Shown piece by piece: positions 48,089 to 57,500 of a DNA stretch of 64,000 bases. The stretch is taken from contig NZ_JAMXBE010000009.1 in the NCBI RefSeq assembly GCF_024704835.1, positions 50,257-114,256 on the forward strand, read 5' to 3'. The notes below the pieces were generated by a model. It saw nothing but the letters and a program-made list of their open reading frames with translations. It had not been told where the DNA came from and searched no databases. Each line of letters begins with the position of its first letter. Position 1 is the stretch's first letter. This DNA comes from Parapedobacter tibetensis (lineage in GTDB: Bacteria > Bacteroidota > Bacteroidia > Sphingobacteriales > Sphingobacteriaceae). Position numbers and translations under genes: made by a program.

Positions 48089-50419
48089 TTACTCAGTTGG
48101 TGCCAATGCCACTCCTCTGAATAATGTAAACGGTGGTGCCGAGGCAATTACCACTGGCGTTGCCGATAATGTGGTATTGTATCCTCCGCCGTCAACTATC
48201 TTCACCAATTCTCCCCCTCCGTTTACCGATCCCGCATTTTTCCGTGTCGCGAACAATTCTACTGCACCGGTTCCAACCCTTCCGGCAAGGCCCCGATATT
48301 GGTCGGCTGACGTACCGACTTGTCCATTTAATGTCCATGAACCACCCACTAGCGAATACTTGGACAAGGCACCGCTCCATTCATCTGCCACATACAGGAC
48401 GTCAACCCCGAGTACCATATCTGAAAGGTCCGCTAGAAAAATACCATAGGGGCTCCCTTGGTCATTGGGTATCCCCGGCAGGTTAGCCATCACCTGTCCC
48501 GAGGTGGTCGGAAGCCCGGTTCCTACTGTTGCTACCCGGAATCCGGTGGCCGTGGATGAGGCATACAGCTGATTACCAAAAATCGTTAGACACCTTCCCG
48601 TTGAAGATACGAGCGTGTGTGACGCCGTGTTTCCTGTGGCAACATACCGGATACCATTACCCCCGCCCGTTACCCAAATTTTGCTGCCATCATCTGTAAC
48701 CGCTGAGCGAACCGCAACGTTTCCAAAAGCAGGCAATGCCGTCGTCGTATTGACCTGTCCACGGTCACCGACCAATGCGACCACCCTGTTCACCACATTG
48801 CCTGCAGTTGCCACCACATTACTATAACCCGGTGCGGCATCGTAACCCGCCAATGCCAGGTATTTTCCGTTGGCCGACCGCGACAAGTAGCCTTCAGTTT
48901 GGTCTGTTGCCGATACCGATAGCGTCAGGCGCTTACTTGCTCCAGATACCGAAACCGGCATCGGGATGGAACGCACCAAGGTACCCTCGTTCGTATATTC
49001 CTCCAGAAAAACGGGATGCGCTGCCCCAAGCACCAACTGCCCGGCGCCATTACCTATGCGGACTACCACCAGGTTTCCCTCGCCGAAAGGCTGCAGCCCG
49101 AGGAAGTTGTCGTCATGCACTACATTGCTGACTCCGCCTATCCGTTCGGGTGTAAACGCCGTATCGGTGGTGAGCAAAATCTTGTCGCACCGGGCGTGGT
49201 ATTGCGAGCTATCGAACACATCCAATATATTCACGCCTTCGTTAAGATAAAACACCCCTCCAGCTTGCCAGTCATATCCATGGGTCCCATGTGTACCAAA
49301 CGTCGTGGCAGATTCCACTCCATTCACCAGTACTTTAAACTGCCGCGTACCCGGAGCCGTGTTAAAGTCCCGTGACCGTACCCATAGCCGGTAATTGCCG
49401 GCGCTGTTGATGACAATCCCCGTCCGCGCTGTCAACGCAGCAGAGTCGCGGCCTGAATCGAAACTGGTGAACCCTTTGACCACCAAAGCATTGTCGAGAT
49501 CCCGTTCGATATTCCAATTGTTAGTATGAATAAAATCCTCAGCTTCTATCCAAAGATCCGTTCCATTTGAGTGCTGCGGGCCACGAATCGAATCCAGGTA
49601 ATTGATAAACGGTACCTTACGGATTTCATATTCCGCTGATGAAATCTCATAAGCCCTGATGTAATCAAAATACATCGTTCCCGAGTTTGTAGCATCCGGT
49701 TTTGTCGCGATACAGGTCAACCAAGCATAGAAATCGTGCTGGGGCACATCGCGCATATCGATTGTTTTGAGCAGTTCGCCCTCAAAATAATAATTTAAGT
49801 AGTCCGGCGTATATTCAAAACCATAGGTGTGATAGTCGGCCGCAAGGTCTTGTGTCGTCGTCACGTAATCCCTGTTTACACTCCCTTGGTAAGGCCCCCA
49901 TTCTATAGCGCCGTAAGTAAATTTAAACGCATCATAATCACCATAATGCTCAAAACAATCAATTTCCAACCTACGTCCCCCCTCGTCGGTCAATGGGTTA
50001 GGGTCGCCAAATCCGCTGCTACCGGTCGTCCAGAACGCCTCATGCCAGCCATATCCTCCATCCATTTTAGCACGCACTTCATAATACCCATATCCATTCG
50101 GGATATTGGTAATTATCCCCCCGCCGGTCAGGTTTTGCCCCATATACTCTTCGCATTTCAGCGAAATCACCAGCTTGCCGCTATCCAAAGAAACATTTTC
50201 AGGTCGCTGATAGCTCTCTTGACTTACCCCGATCCGATACTTCCATCGAATCGTATCAAGAGACAAGGAATCAAACTCATCAGCCCATGTGTGTGCATAC
50301 CCCGGAATTGGCGCCACCGCTGCCATCAATCCATCTGTTCCAGCGAACCGATCCAATACCTTCTTATTACAACCGAGGGCTAAGGACGAAATTAAAAGAA
50401 TGTAAATAATTGGTCTCAT
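48089..50419 (-). CDS. Surface GH16 endo-glycanase lipoprotein with binding module and beta-propeller
   Basis: This 776-residue lipoprotein has a signal ending LALGC (C17). Residues about 38-260 are a GH16 domain: HTWADEFDSLSLDTIRWKY, GYYEVRAKMD and the catalytic motif LEIDCFEHYG with E152 as nucleophile and E157 as acid/base (beta-bulge EIDxxE type, as in laminarinases, agarases and relatives). Residues about 285-425 form a carbohydrate-binding-like beta-sandwich (LWIEAEDF, YRLWVRSRDF, RCDKILLTTDTAFTPE) shared with the FAD protein at 31675. Residues 430-776 look like a beta-propeller. As the first gene of the operon and a lipoprotein, it probably makes the first cut at the cell surface. The substrate is a beta-glucan or galactan by family. 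Confidence 0.88.
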   Translation of the reverse strand: MRPIIYILLISSLALGCNKKVLDRFAGTDGLMAAVAPIPGYAHTWADEFDSLSLDTIRWKYRIGVSQESYQRPENVSLDSGKLVISLKCEEYMGQNLTGGGIITNIPNGYGYYEVRAKMDGGYGWHEAFWTTGSSGFGDPNPLTDEGGRRLEIDCFEHYGDYDAFKFTYGAIEWGPYQGSVNRDYVTTTQDLAADYHTYGFEYTPDYLNYYFEGELLKTIDMRDVPQHDFYAWLTCIATKPDATNSGTMYFDYIRAYEISSAEYEIRKVPFINYLDSIRGPQHSNGTDLWIEAEDFIHTNNWNIERDLDNALVVKGFTSFDSGRDSAALTARTGIVINSAGNYRLWVRSRDFNTAPGTRQFKVLVNGVESATTFGTHGTHGYDWQAGGVFYLNEGVNILDVFDSSQYHARCDKILLTTDTAFTPERIGGVSNVVHDDNFLGLQPFGEGNLVVVRIGNGAGQLVLGAAHPVFLEEYTNEGTLVRSIPMPVSVSGASKRLTLSVSATDQTEGYLSRSANGKYLALAGYDAAPGYSNVVATAGNVVNRVVALVGDRGQVNTTTALPAFGNVAVRSAVTDDGSKIWVTGGGNGIRYVATGNTASHTLVSSTGRCLTIFGNQLYASSTATGFRVATVGTGLPTTSGQVMANLPGIPNDQGSPYGIFLADLSDMVLGVDVLYVADEWSGALSKYSLVGGSWTLNGQVGTSADQYRGLAGRVGTGAVELFATRKNAGSVNGGGELVKIVDGGGYNTTLSATPVVIASAPPFTLFRGVALAPTE

Positions 50420-50485
50420 AATTATTAAGTATATTTGATTATTTCCTTTGCGTCGATAAGCAGAAAACTATTCAATATGTTTATT

Positions 50486-50516
50486 ATTGGTATGGTCTGG
50501 TCTGGTAAGTAAACCA
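50486..50516. promoter_or_regulatory. Operator at the start of the GH16-susCD operon
   Basis: The + strand has TTGGT, ATGGT, CTGGT, CTGGT in tandem (50487-50506) and a TGGT-N6-ACCA palindrome (50503-50516). With the -7 box the 44-base block is nearly identical to 39451-39494. It lies at the predicted transcription start, about 70 bases before the GH16 start codon. Confidence 0.75.
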
Positions 50517-50521
50517 CGGTG

Positions 50522-50554
50522 CAAGTATAAATGATTTTAAACATTCAATCCAAA
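50522..50554 (-). promoter_or_regulatory. Promoter of the GH16-susC-susD-GH2 operon
   Basis: On the - strand TTTG (50551-50554) is followed after 21 bases by TATACTTG (50522-50529). The -7 box and its downstream flank are the same as at 39487-39494, while the spacer and upstream sequence differ, which points to selection on the elements rather than recent duplication. Confidence 0.7.
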
Positions 50555-50623
50555 TTATTTTTGAAATAGTTACCCAACACATTGATTTTAAGTTAAAAAC
50601 AAATCATATCTAAAAAACAAATG

Positions 50624-50640
50624 GCTGGTTTGGTTTGATC
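50624..50640. promoter_or_regulatory. Upstream operator overlapping the regulator promoter
   Basis: GCTGGTTTGGTTTGATC, identical to 39587-39603, covers the -33 box (TTTG at 50629-50632) of the promoter of the GntR-type gene. Binding here would block that promoter, which suggests autorepression, while being 95 bases upstream of the GH16 operon block. Confidence 0.7.
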
Positions 50641-50659
50641 CAGTAAATTATTACTTTTG
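50629..50659 (+). promoter_or_regulatory. Promoter of the GntR-type regulator gene
   Basis: TTTG (50629-50632), 19 bases, then TACTTTTG (50652-50659) is a perfect match to the TTTG-N19-TAnnTTTG consensus of the phylum. Transcription would begin about 15 bases before the ATG at 50682, which supports that start. Confidence 0.75.
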
Positions 50660-50681
50660 TCAACTAAGCGCGCGTAAATTC

Positions 50682-51719
50682 ATGACAAGTCTTAAAAATT
50701 TGATTCCAAAGGCAAAAATTAACGACACTAATACAGGTAACCGCATGAAATACCTGCAATTGGTTGATTATATCAATGCACTTATCGAGTCCGACCAACT
50801 GCACATCGGAGACCGACTCCCTTCGCTCAAGCAACTGGAAAAACAGTTGGGCATGAGTAAGGAAACCCTACTCAAAGGATTGAACTACTTATCGGAAAAG
50901 GGCATCATCGAGTCCGTCTACCGCAAGGGTTATTACGTAAGAAAGAAGTCGGTGAGCCACACCTACCGCGTATTCCTCCTGCTAGACAAGTTGAACGTGA
51001 TGCGTGACAAATTATATCATACATTGTTCGACCAGCTTAAGGATGTAGCCGATGTGGACGTATACTTCCACCATCATAATTTCAAGGTCTTCGAAAACCT
51101 CATCCGTGAAAATCTCAATGGATACACCCATTTCGTAATCACCACATTCCTCAAGGAAGACCCTGCGGAAGTTTTAAATCTTATCCCCGCGCAAAAGCGC
51201 ATTATTATTGATTACAACCAAACCGGTTTGGATGGTGATTACGCTTGTATATACCAGGATTTCGAACACGACATCTATGATGGCCTAACCCAGCTAAAAA
51301 ACCAGCTATCTAAATACAAAAAACTTGTCCTCATCGCTCCTACTGAAGCGACACATGCCCGCCATGTAGTGGAAGGCTTCTTGCGGTTTTGCATGGAACA
51401 TGAATACCCCTATGCCATTCAACATGAGGTCGGGGCCGGTAATTTTAAAAAGGGCAATACCTACATCACCTTCAGCAGGTATGATACGGATGACGTGGCG
51501 CTTATCAAACTAGCAAGATCGAAAGGCTACAGATTAGGCAAGGATATTGGCCTTATCTCCTATAATGATACGGCCGTGAAGGAAATTTTAGAAGATGGCA
51601 TCACTGTCATTTCCACCGACTTTGAAGCAATGGCCAAATCGGTGAGCAAAGCGATTATCGGTAAGGAAACCGTCGTGGTCCGCAATCCGACACGCGTCAT
51701 TGTGCGCCAATCACTGTGA
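50682..51719 (+). CDS. GntR-family transcriptional regulator with LacI-type sugar-sensing domain
   Basis: This 345-residue protein has a GntR winged-helix domain at about 23-92 (YLQLVDYINALIESDQLHIGDRLPSLKQLEKQLGMSKETLLKGLNYLSEKGIIESVYRKGYYV pattern, described here by its parts IGDRLPS, SKETLLKGL and GIIES) and a periplasmic-binding-protein-like ligand domain at about 95-345 (YRVFLLLDKLN, HFVITTFL, IGLISYNDTAVKEIL, ITVISTDFEAMA). This layout is that of the Bacteroidota GntR sugar regulators such as the fucose repressor FucR. It is divergent from the GH16 operon and sits among operator copies, so it likely represses that operon, the 39-kb operon and itself until its sugar is bound. Confidence 0.92.
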   Translation: MTSLKNLIPKAKINDTNTGNRMKYLQLVDYINALIESDQLHIGDRLPSLKQLEKQLGMSKETLLKGLNYLSEKGIIESVYRKGYYVRKKSVSHTYRVFLLLDKLNVMRDKLYHTLFDQLKDVADVDVYFHHHNFKVFENLIRENLNGYTHFVITTFLKEDPAEVLNLIPAQKRIIIDYNQTGLDGDYACIYQDFEHDIYDGLTQLKNQLSKYKKLVLIAPTEATHARHVVEGFLRFCMEHEYPYAIQHEVGAGNFKKGNTYITFSRYDTDDVALIKLARSKGYRLGKDIGLISYNDTAVKEILEDGITVISTDFEAMAKSVSKAIIGKETVVVRNPTRVIVRQSL

Positions 51720-51755
51720 CTCACTTCCATCAAAATAAACTCGACTATTCATTAC

Positions 51756-54521
51756 CTACATTGACCCCAACCGTAGGTCTTGTGATCGCTTGACATTGCC
51801 GTTTATGTCTTCCACCTCAAGTTGGAACTGTAGGCCATGTTGGCGCTTATCCAACCGTATCGTAAATTCATAAGGATAGCTTTTATCAACGATTGTTTGT
51901 TGGTTGCCAGCTATGTCCGTATACATTATACGAGCTGAACGGACGCTGCTCTCGTCATCAGAAAGGTATAGGTATACGGTATTTGCAAAGTCTCCCAGCC
52001 TCATCAGCATCGCTTTGGTATTCCCTAGCGGTATTTCGAGGTAATCGTTGTCGCGCACGTCACCGGCCGGAGCGAGCACCCTATCCTGGATTACAGGATC
52101 AATCTCCACATTTTCCAATATCACCGTTTTGATTCCCGAGGCAGGAACTTCAATCGTAAATGCGTGTTGGCCAGAATCCGTACACTGGACGAGCCTATCG
52201 TTAACGCGCACTTGCGCAGAGACCGACTGATCCGATTGATTCATAAATGCCAAGTATAATTTATTATCCTTTCTCGCCGAAATGTAATTGAGTTCCATTT
52301 GGTCGATTTCAAGCAGCCCGGACGGCATCCACAATTGAACACCGGATTCGCCTTCAAACTTACCCGGGTAGTGGCCATACATTTTGTTCTGCAAATAAGC
52401 ATACCCTTCGATATACTCAGATGGAAAATCTATTTGACCGTCAGATTTCACGTAGGCATCGGTGACCAGGTAATCCAATAGCATGGAAATCATGGGCATA
52501 ATATGGTTGTAATGAAAAGAATTGACACTTAGTTCTTCGTGTGGCCGTAACGGATAGTCAGCTTTTTCATATGCCGTTGTGCGTGCAGTATTCATATGAT
52601 AGCCGGGGAAATTCCGATAACGCCCTACGATAGCGTTTTTTGCTATTTCTTGTAAGAAGGTATCATTTGAATAATACCCCAGTCGCAGCATCCAAGGGGC
52701 GTAGTTTGCCATGAAAATGGCACGGTGCCCAGAGGAGGTACCGGAGGATTCTGCTGTAAGGCCTATTTCAGAAACCCGCCAAGCAGGTACCGTTTCCTCG
52801 GGGAAATACATCTGTTTATGCCCTTTCGATTTCAAATACCAATACATTGGCGCTTTCCCGCCTTGATTTACGGTGACCATATTATCGGGTACAGCAGGTG
52901 CCATCCAGCAGAATTGTGCATAATGCCTGGCTCCATCATGTGCTGCCTTGAGGTATGCTTGATTCTGGGTTATCTCATATAATTCCAGCAATTCAATCCA
53001 ACGATTCGTGAAAGCAGGCCAAAAGAAATAACCACCCGCAAATGGATCATCAAAACCCCGCTGTTTCTTACCCACTCGATCTTTTATGTACTGGTCGGCA
53101 CCGTTAATGGCGTTCTTTAAGTACCGTTCATTTCCCGTTGCACGGTATAAATACATCGCATTTATCCAGTTATCGCTGGATTCGACCACATCCAGGTTCC
53201 TGACGCGGCTGTTGCCAAACTCTTCCTTTGCCAGCAAAAGTAAAAATGGATTACTCTTCCCGAATACCGTATATAAAGCGGTTAGTTCGGATATGGGGGC
53301 TACCGGTCCTGCTAGCTTTCTCGACGGATTCTGGATCTTCTGCTCTTTATCGAGGGAGAACAAGAATTTTTCTCTCGACAGCATGTACTCCATCGTGGGA
53401 TAGGCTCGCTCTTCAAACATTCGGGGATTGTCCGTGACGGTTGCTATATTCAGCGGATTAAGGCTGGAAACGTTTTTCACCGCCCCGGGGACATCGGTTG
53501 AATATGCACATCCCTTGAGCGAATCGATAAACCACGCGTAGTGCGAAAGTGCATAGTCGGTCATCCGCTCGATTACCTGATTCATGGAGCTGATTTCGTT
53601 TTTCCGAAATGCACGAAACCCGAAAGCCTCGCGAGCAATATGCTCATAGGTGTACGTCAGCGATTGCTGTATAGCGGGCAGCAAGCAGGTAAACTCAAAC
53701 CGATCGCCCGACTTCATTGCAGACCCTTCGCCGCCAAGTACCGGTGCCCAAAGCTGCGGTTGGGCTTTTCCCTCATCATTTCTAACGGCAACGCCAAATC
53801 TGCTGTTTTGCATCACCGGAAGTGGATCAAAAGGAAATTCCTCGGGAGAGGCCAATACACCAATAGTACGATCGCCTAGCTGAACAAGTGCCGATGGTAT
53901 GGGGCAGCGGAAGGCAAGTGTCAAATAGGGCTTATCGGGAAAGCGTTTTTCCTGCCATATTAGCGGCTGCCATATTTCTTTAACCTCTTCCAATGCCTTA
54001 GCGGGTGCACCGGTATACCCTACAGAATACCACCCCTCCTTTTTAGCTTGAAAATCGAAACGTAATTTCGGGTAAGGCTTCTCATCTGTTAATACATAGG
54101 CCTTCAAAGAAAAGAGATTCCCATGCGGAAAAGCATAGAAAAGCGTATCGCCGCGCTGCTCACTACTTATAGCACTGATTTCGATTACCTCAGCCGCAGC
54201 ATGGTGCTGGCTTACGGTTCGCCCAGACGATTTGGCTTTTAAAATGCTGTCATCAAAACCATCTCCGGCTGTCGCAACATTTTTTTTGGTTATGGGAAGA
54301 TCCGAAACTTTGCCGGGATACGTCTTCCAAGTGGCCACGTTATAACTTACGTCAGCGATACCCGCGGGCCGCATGGCCAAATTGGGATCATTGGGGCTAA
54401 ATAAGATGGTGAAATGGGGCAGAAAATCACCCGTTACATCCTGACCAAAAACGCGGCCGGGAAAAAAAAGCATATAAACTGCACATAAAATCCCTAACTT
54501 CCTCAATGTCATAATCATCAA
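51756..54521 (-). CDS. Exported six-hairpin glycosidase-like protein of unknown specificity
   Basis: This 921-residue protein has a signal peptide (1-26). Residues about 30-300 are a beta-sandwich, about 310-720 are helical repeats of an alpha/alpha-toroid (WINAMYLYRATGNERYLKNAINGADQYI, RWIELLELYEITQNQAYLKAAHDGARHYAQF), and about 740-921 is a C-terminal beta domain. It aligns with the second half of the fusion at 24963-29348 (ING or SNG-x-I-x-FPS segments, and MLLDYLVTDAYVKSDGQIDFPSEY beside LLTDYLLSEIDLRSNGAIHFPSGF by pattern). It is last in the GH31-susCD-GH106 operon, so it probably cleaves or isomerises an oligosaccharide in the periplasm. The activity is unknown. Confidence 0.8.
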   Translation of the reverse strand: MMIMTLRKLGILCAVYMLFFPGRVFGQDVTGDFLPHFTILFSPNDPNLAMRPAGIADVSYNVATWKTYPGKVSDLPITKKNVATAGDGFDDSILKAKSSGRTVSQHHAAAEVIEISAISSEQRGDTLFYAFPHGNLFSLKAYVLTDEKPYPKLRFDFQAKKEGWYSVGYTGAPAKALEEVKEIWQPLIWQEKRFPDKPYLTLAFRCPIPSALVQLGDRTIGVLASPEEFPFDPLPVMQNSRFGVAVRNDEGKAQPQLWAPVLGGEGSAMKSGDRFEFTCLLPAIQQSLTYTYEHIAREAFGFRAFRKNEISSMNQVIERMTDYALSHYAWFIDSLKGCAYSTDVPGAVKNVSSLNPLNIATVTDNPRMFEERAYPTMEYMLSREKFLFSLDKEQKIQNPSRKLAGPVAPISELTALYTVFGKSNPFLLLLAKEEFGNSRVRNLDVVESSDNWINAMYLYRATGNERYLKNAINGADQYIKDRVGKKQRGFDDPFAGGYFFWPAFTNRWIELLELYEITQNQAYLKAAHDGARHYAQFCWMAPAVPDNMVTVNQGGKAPMYWYLKSKGHKQMYFPEETVPAWRVSEIGLTAESSGTSSGHRAIFMANYAPWMLRLGYYSNDTFLQEIAKNAIVGRYRNFPGYHMNTARTTAYEKADYPLRPHEELSVNSFHYNHIMPMISMLLDYLVTDAYVKSDGQIDFPSEYIEGYAYLQNKMYGHYPGKFEGESGVQLWMPSGLLEIDQMELNYISARKDNKLYLAFMNQSDQSVSAQVRVNDRLVQCTDSGQHAFTIEVPASGIKTVILENVEIDPVIQDRVLAPAGDVRDNDYLEIPLGNTKAMLMRLGDFANTVYLYLSDDESSVRSARIMYTDIAGNQQTIVDKSYPYEFTIRLDKRQHGLQFQLEVEDINGNVKRSQDLRLGSM

Positions 54522-54579
54522 TTTTAATCAACTCAGCGTATACTAACTATTGCCTAAAAATCCTCATCCGCCAATTGGC

Positions 54580-57500
54580 CTACTGGGTGTCGTTTGCCGC
54601 CGTCTTATAACGCAGCAGGCGAACAGGACCCGCCAGTCCCGAAGGAACGAGCGGGGAATCAGCTTGATAGTGTTTCCATGTTGTAAATGTTTTACGTTTA
54701 GTTTTCGTCCGTTGTGCTGGAGTTGAGAGCCAGTCTGGCAACTCCAACAGCCGCCCGGTCGAAAATATGTTTTTACTTTGATCATAACGCAGGCTGGTCG
54801 GATGCTGCTCGTCGCCGATCAGCCTATTCACCCATCGGTTTATAACGGTAATTTGGAGATCGTTGAGTCCTTTTTTTACATAGTTGGTTAGTTCAATCTG
54901 CCCAGAACCGTCCCATACAATGCCAACAGTTATCCCGTTGATATCGACCTTTGCAATATCATAGTATGCACCGATATCAAGTAAAAAACGATCATCTTGG
55001 CGAGGACTCGATCTTAATGAAAATGTGGTTGAATAGATCCCGGCGCCTGAGTAGTACTTGATCTCTTCTTCGTTGAATGTGTTCCACAGCCTTAGGCTAT
55101 CCAAACCGATTACTTGCTTTTCGTCGACCAGCGATAATTTCCAGTCATTTTTTAGCACCGTAGTCATAGGCAGGGTATGCCCGAGGCCGGCTGTCTGCAG
55201 CCAATCGTCCGGTAAAGGTTTCCTGAAAACCACAAATCGGGAAGTACCGGGCGCTAATCGAAGTGGGATGCTGGTTCGATTACCTACGGTGTCGAAAACC
55301 GGTGCATCATGGTAAGTACCTGTTTGTGGATCCCAAATTTCCGGTCGCTTGCCGGAGACTCGAAAATCAACGTTTTCGATGACCGACTGATTGGCACGAT
55401 TGACGACGAAGTAAATATCATCAGCTGCTGAACGCCGATGTGCGAACATCATGGAATCAATGCCACCCGATTGCACATCCGGGGAAAGCCCCTTAATTTC
55501 CAGTATTTCAGAAACAGCAGTATCCCAATAAACCGTTCCCTGACCGACCGACTTTGATCGTTTAACCTTTCCGTCTAACCCACCCCATAGCTGGCTAACT
55601 AATCGCGTAAACTGTTCGTGCTGGCTCAAAACTCCGTCTCTTCCTGCGGGCTGAAGCGGCGGAGACCCTATGATGGTCGCCCCCTTTTCAATTAAATCAG
55701 CAAGTCGTTGCAGCGTTTGTACATGCATAGTAGGATATGGTGCTAACACCAAAACTTGGTAGTTGGCGCCGGACGGAAATGTCAATTCCCCATTTCGCGC
55801 ACGGAAGTCTTTCAGTTGATGGGGATAGCAGATATCAAATGTATAACCAGATGGGATGGCTGGTATTCCAGAAGGTTGCTCGTAAATAGCGTCTTCTGGA
55901 TAAAGCACACAGATATCCGCATGCCGCTGCCCCTGCTGCAACAAATACTGGCTCCTCCCTATGTAATCCATCCAGGGTCGTGCGTATGGCCACCACGTGT
56001 TGGTGCGGCCGAAATGCGTTCCATAACGCCCCATCGTAAAACCGGGATAAACCTCATAAGGCTGATGGGTGTAGGTATGGAATATAAAGCGGTTAATACC
56101 CGCTGCAAATGCCACGTCACCTATTCTTTTCAAATTTGAAGGTACATTCTGCCACTTCCCAAATTCCGGCTTTGAAGTAAATGCCTCAGCGCCGACAATG
56201 GGCTTGCCCAATAGGTGTGCTACAGATGCCGCTTGTCGAATGAGCGGTATTCTGCGCTCAATTCCATCAGTCCAAAATTCATTCATGGGAACATCTGTAT
56301 AGCGGTTTCCCCAAGCCGGCGAAATTGGCCCACCCTGAGATTCGGCGTAGACACTCAGCCCTTTTTCTTTCGCCAGCGCATACATCGTCCCCTGAAAATT
56401 TTCTGCAATCAATTCGGTGATACACTGTCTAAAATCCCATAAAACAGCTTCGCTTAAGTCAACGCTACCGATTATCCTGCCGGCAAAAAGCGGAAGGTAT
56501 GGAATCAGGCTATACCCTTTCTTCGCCTCAAACATTTCAGGGAGCTTATCAGTCCAATTCTGGTAACCCCCTTCAAAGCTATCAAAGACGATTCCCTTGA
56601 ATGTTTTTCCCACCAAGCCGCCAGCTTCCCGGATGATCCTTCCCTGGGATTTTTCAAACTGAAACCGCACGGCATCGGGGTCAAGCTTGTCCACCTCGTA
56701 TCCAGTACCCTCATCTTGGGCCGGATGAATTTTCTTTCCCGTGGTGGTATAGCCAAAGCGGAGCACAGTCCACCTGCCTTCAGGCGGCGCCCATGACAAA
56801 ACGCCACGCTTCCGATCAAAAAAACGGGTCACATCCAGTACATGGTCTACGCCGGAGAACCGCTCGCTCTTCCCACTGCTGGACAACTCTCCATTTAATG
56901 GATACTTCGTGGCTGCGGTCTTCTGATACCACTGTTCCGGGCTTTGGAGATGGCGGAACTCGATTTCTTTGACATGGCCTGTACTGCTCTTCGCACCCTT
57001 TAAATTTATGCGAACAACACGCGCAGCTACGGTCTCAAACGGTATAACAAATGAACCAACGGTATCGCGATGGTTGGAAAATCCAAATGTCGCCACGGAA
57101 GTAAATTGCTTACCATCCTCCGATAGGTCTATGGAGCCACGGAAGTTAGATTCTCCCGACGGGAAAGCTAAGTCGACACGGACACGATTGATGCTAACTG
57201 GCTCTCCGAATACGGCCTCCAACGTGTCACTGGGATTTGAAGTCGCCCAATAGGTCGATAAATCATGATCGGACAGCACATCAAGATTCTCGGTGCTCCC
57301 CACGGACTTAATAGTGGAGGGCCGGTACTGTTGGTTGTGATTACTTCCCTCCTGTATGGCCAGTACAGCGACATCTTCGTAAAAGCCATGTTGACGATAG
57401 GGTTGTGGAAGTTTTACTTCGGTACCCGTATTGGCCTTAACCGCCGTTTCGCTGTATACCAGCATTTTCATCGACCTATCAACTGGTACCCAAGGCCCTC

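Noticed and set aside
51754-51778. Hairpin at the convergent end of the regulator and six-hairpin genes (ACCTAC and GTAGGT arms)
   Set aside because: Only a 6-bp stem with a 13-base loop, partly inside coding sequence and without a T-tract.
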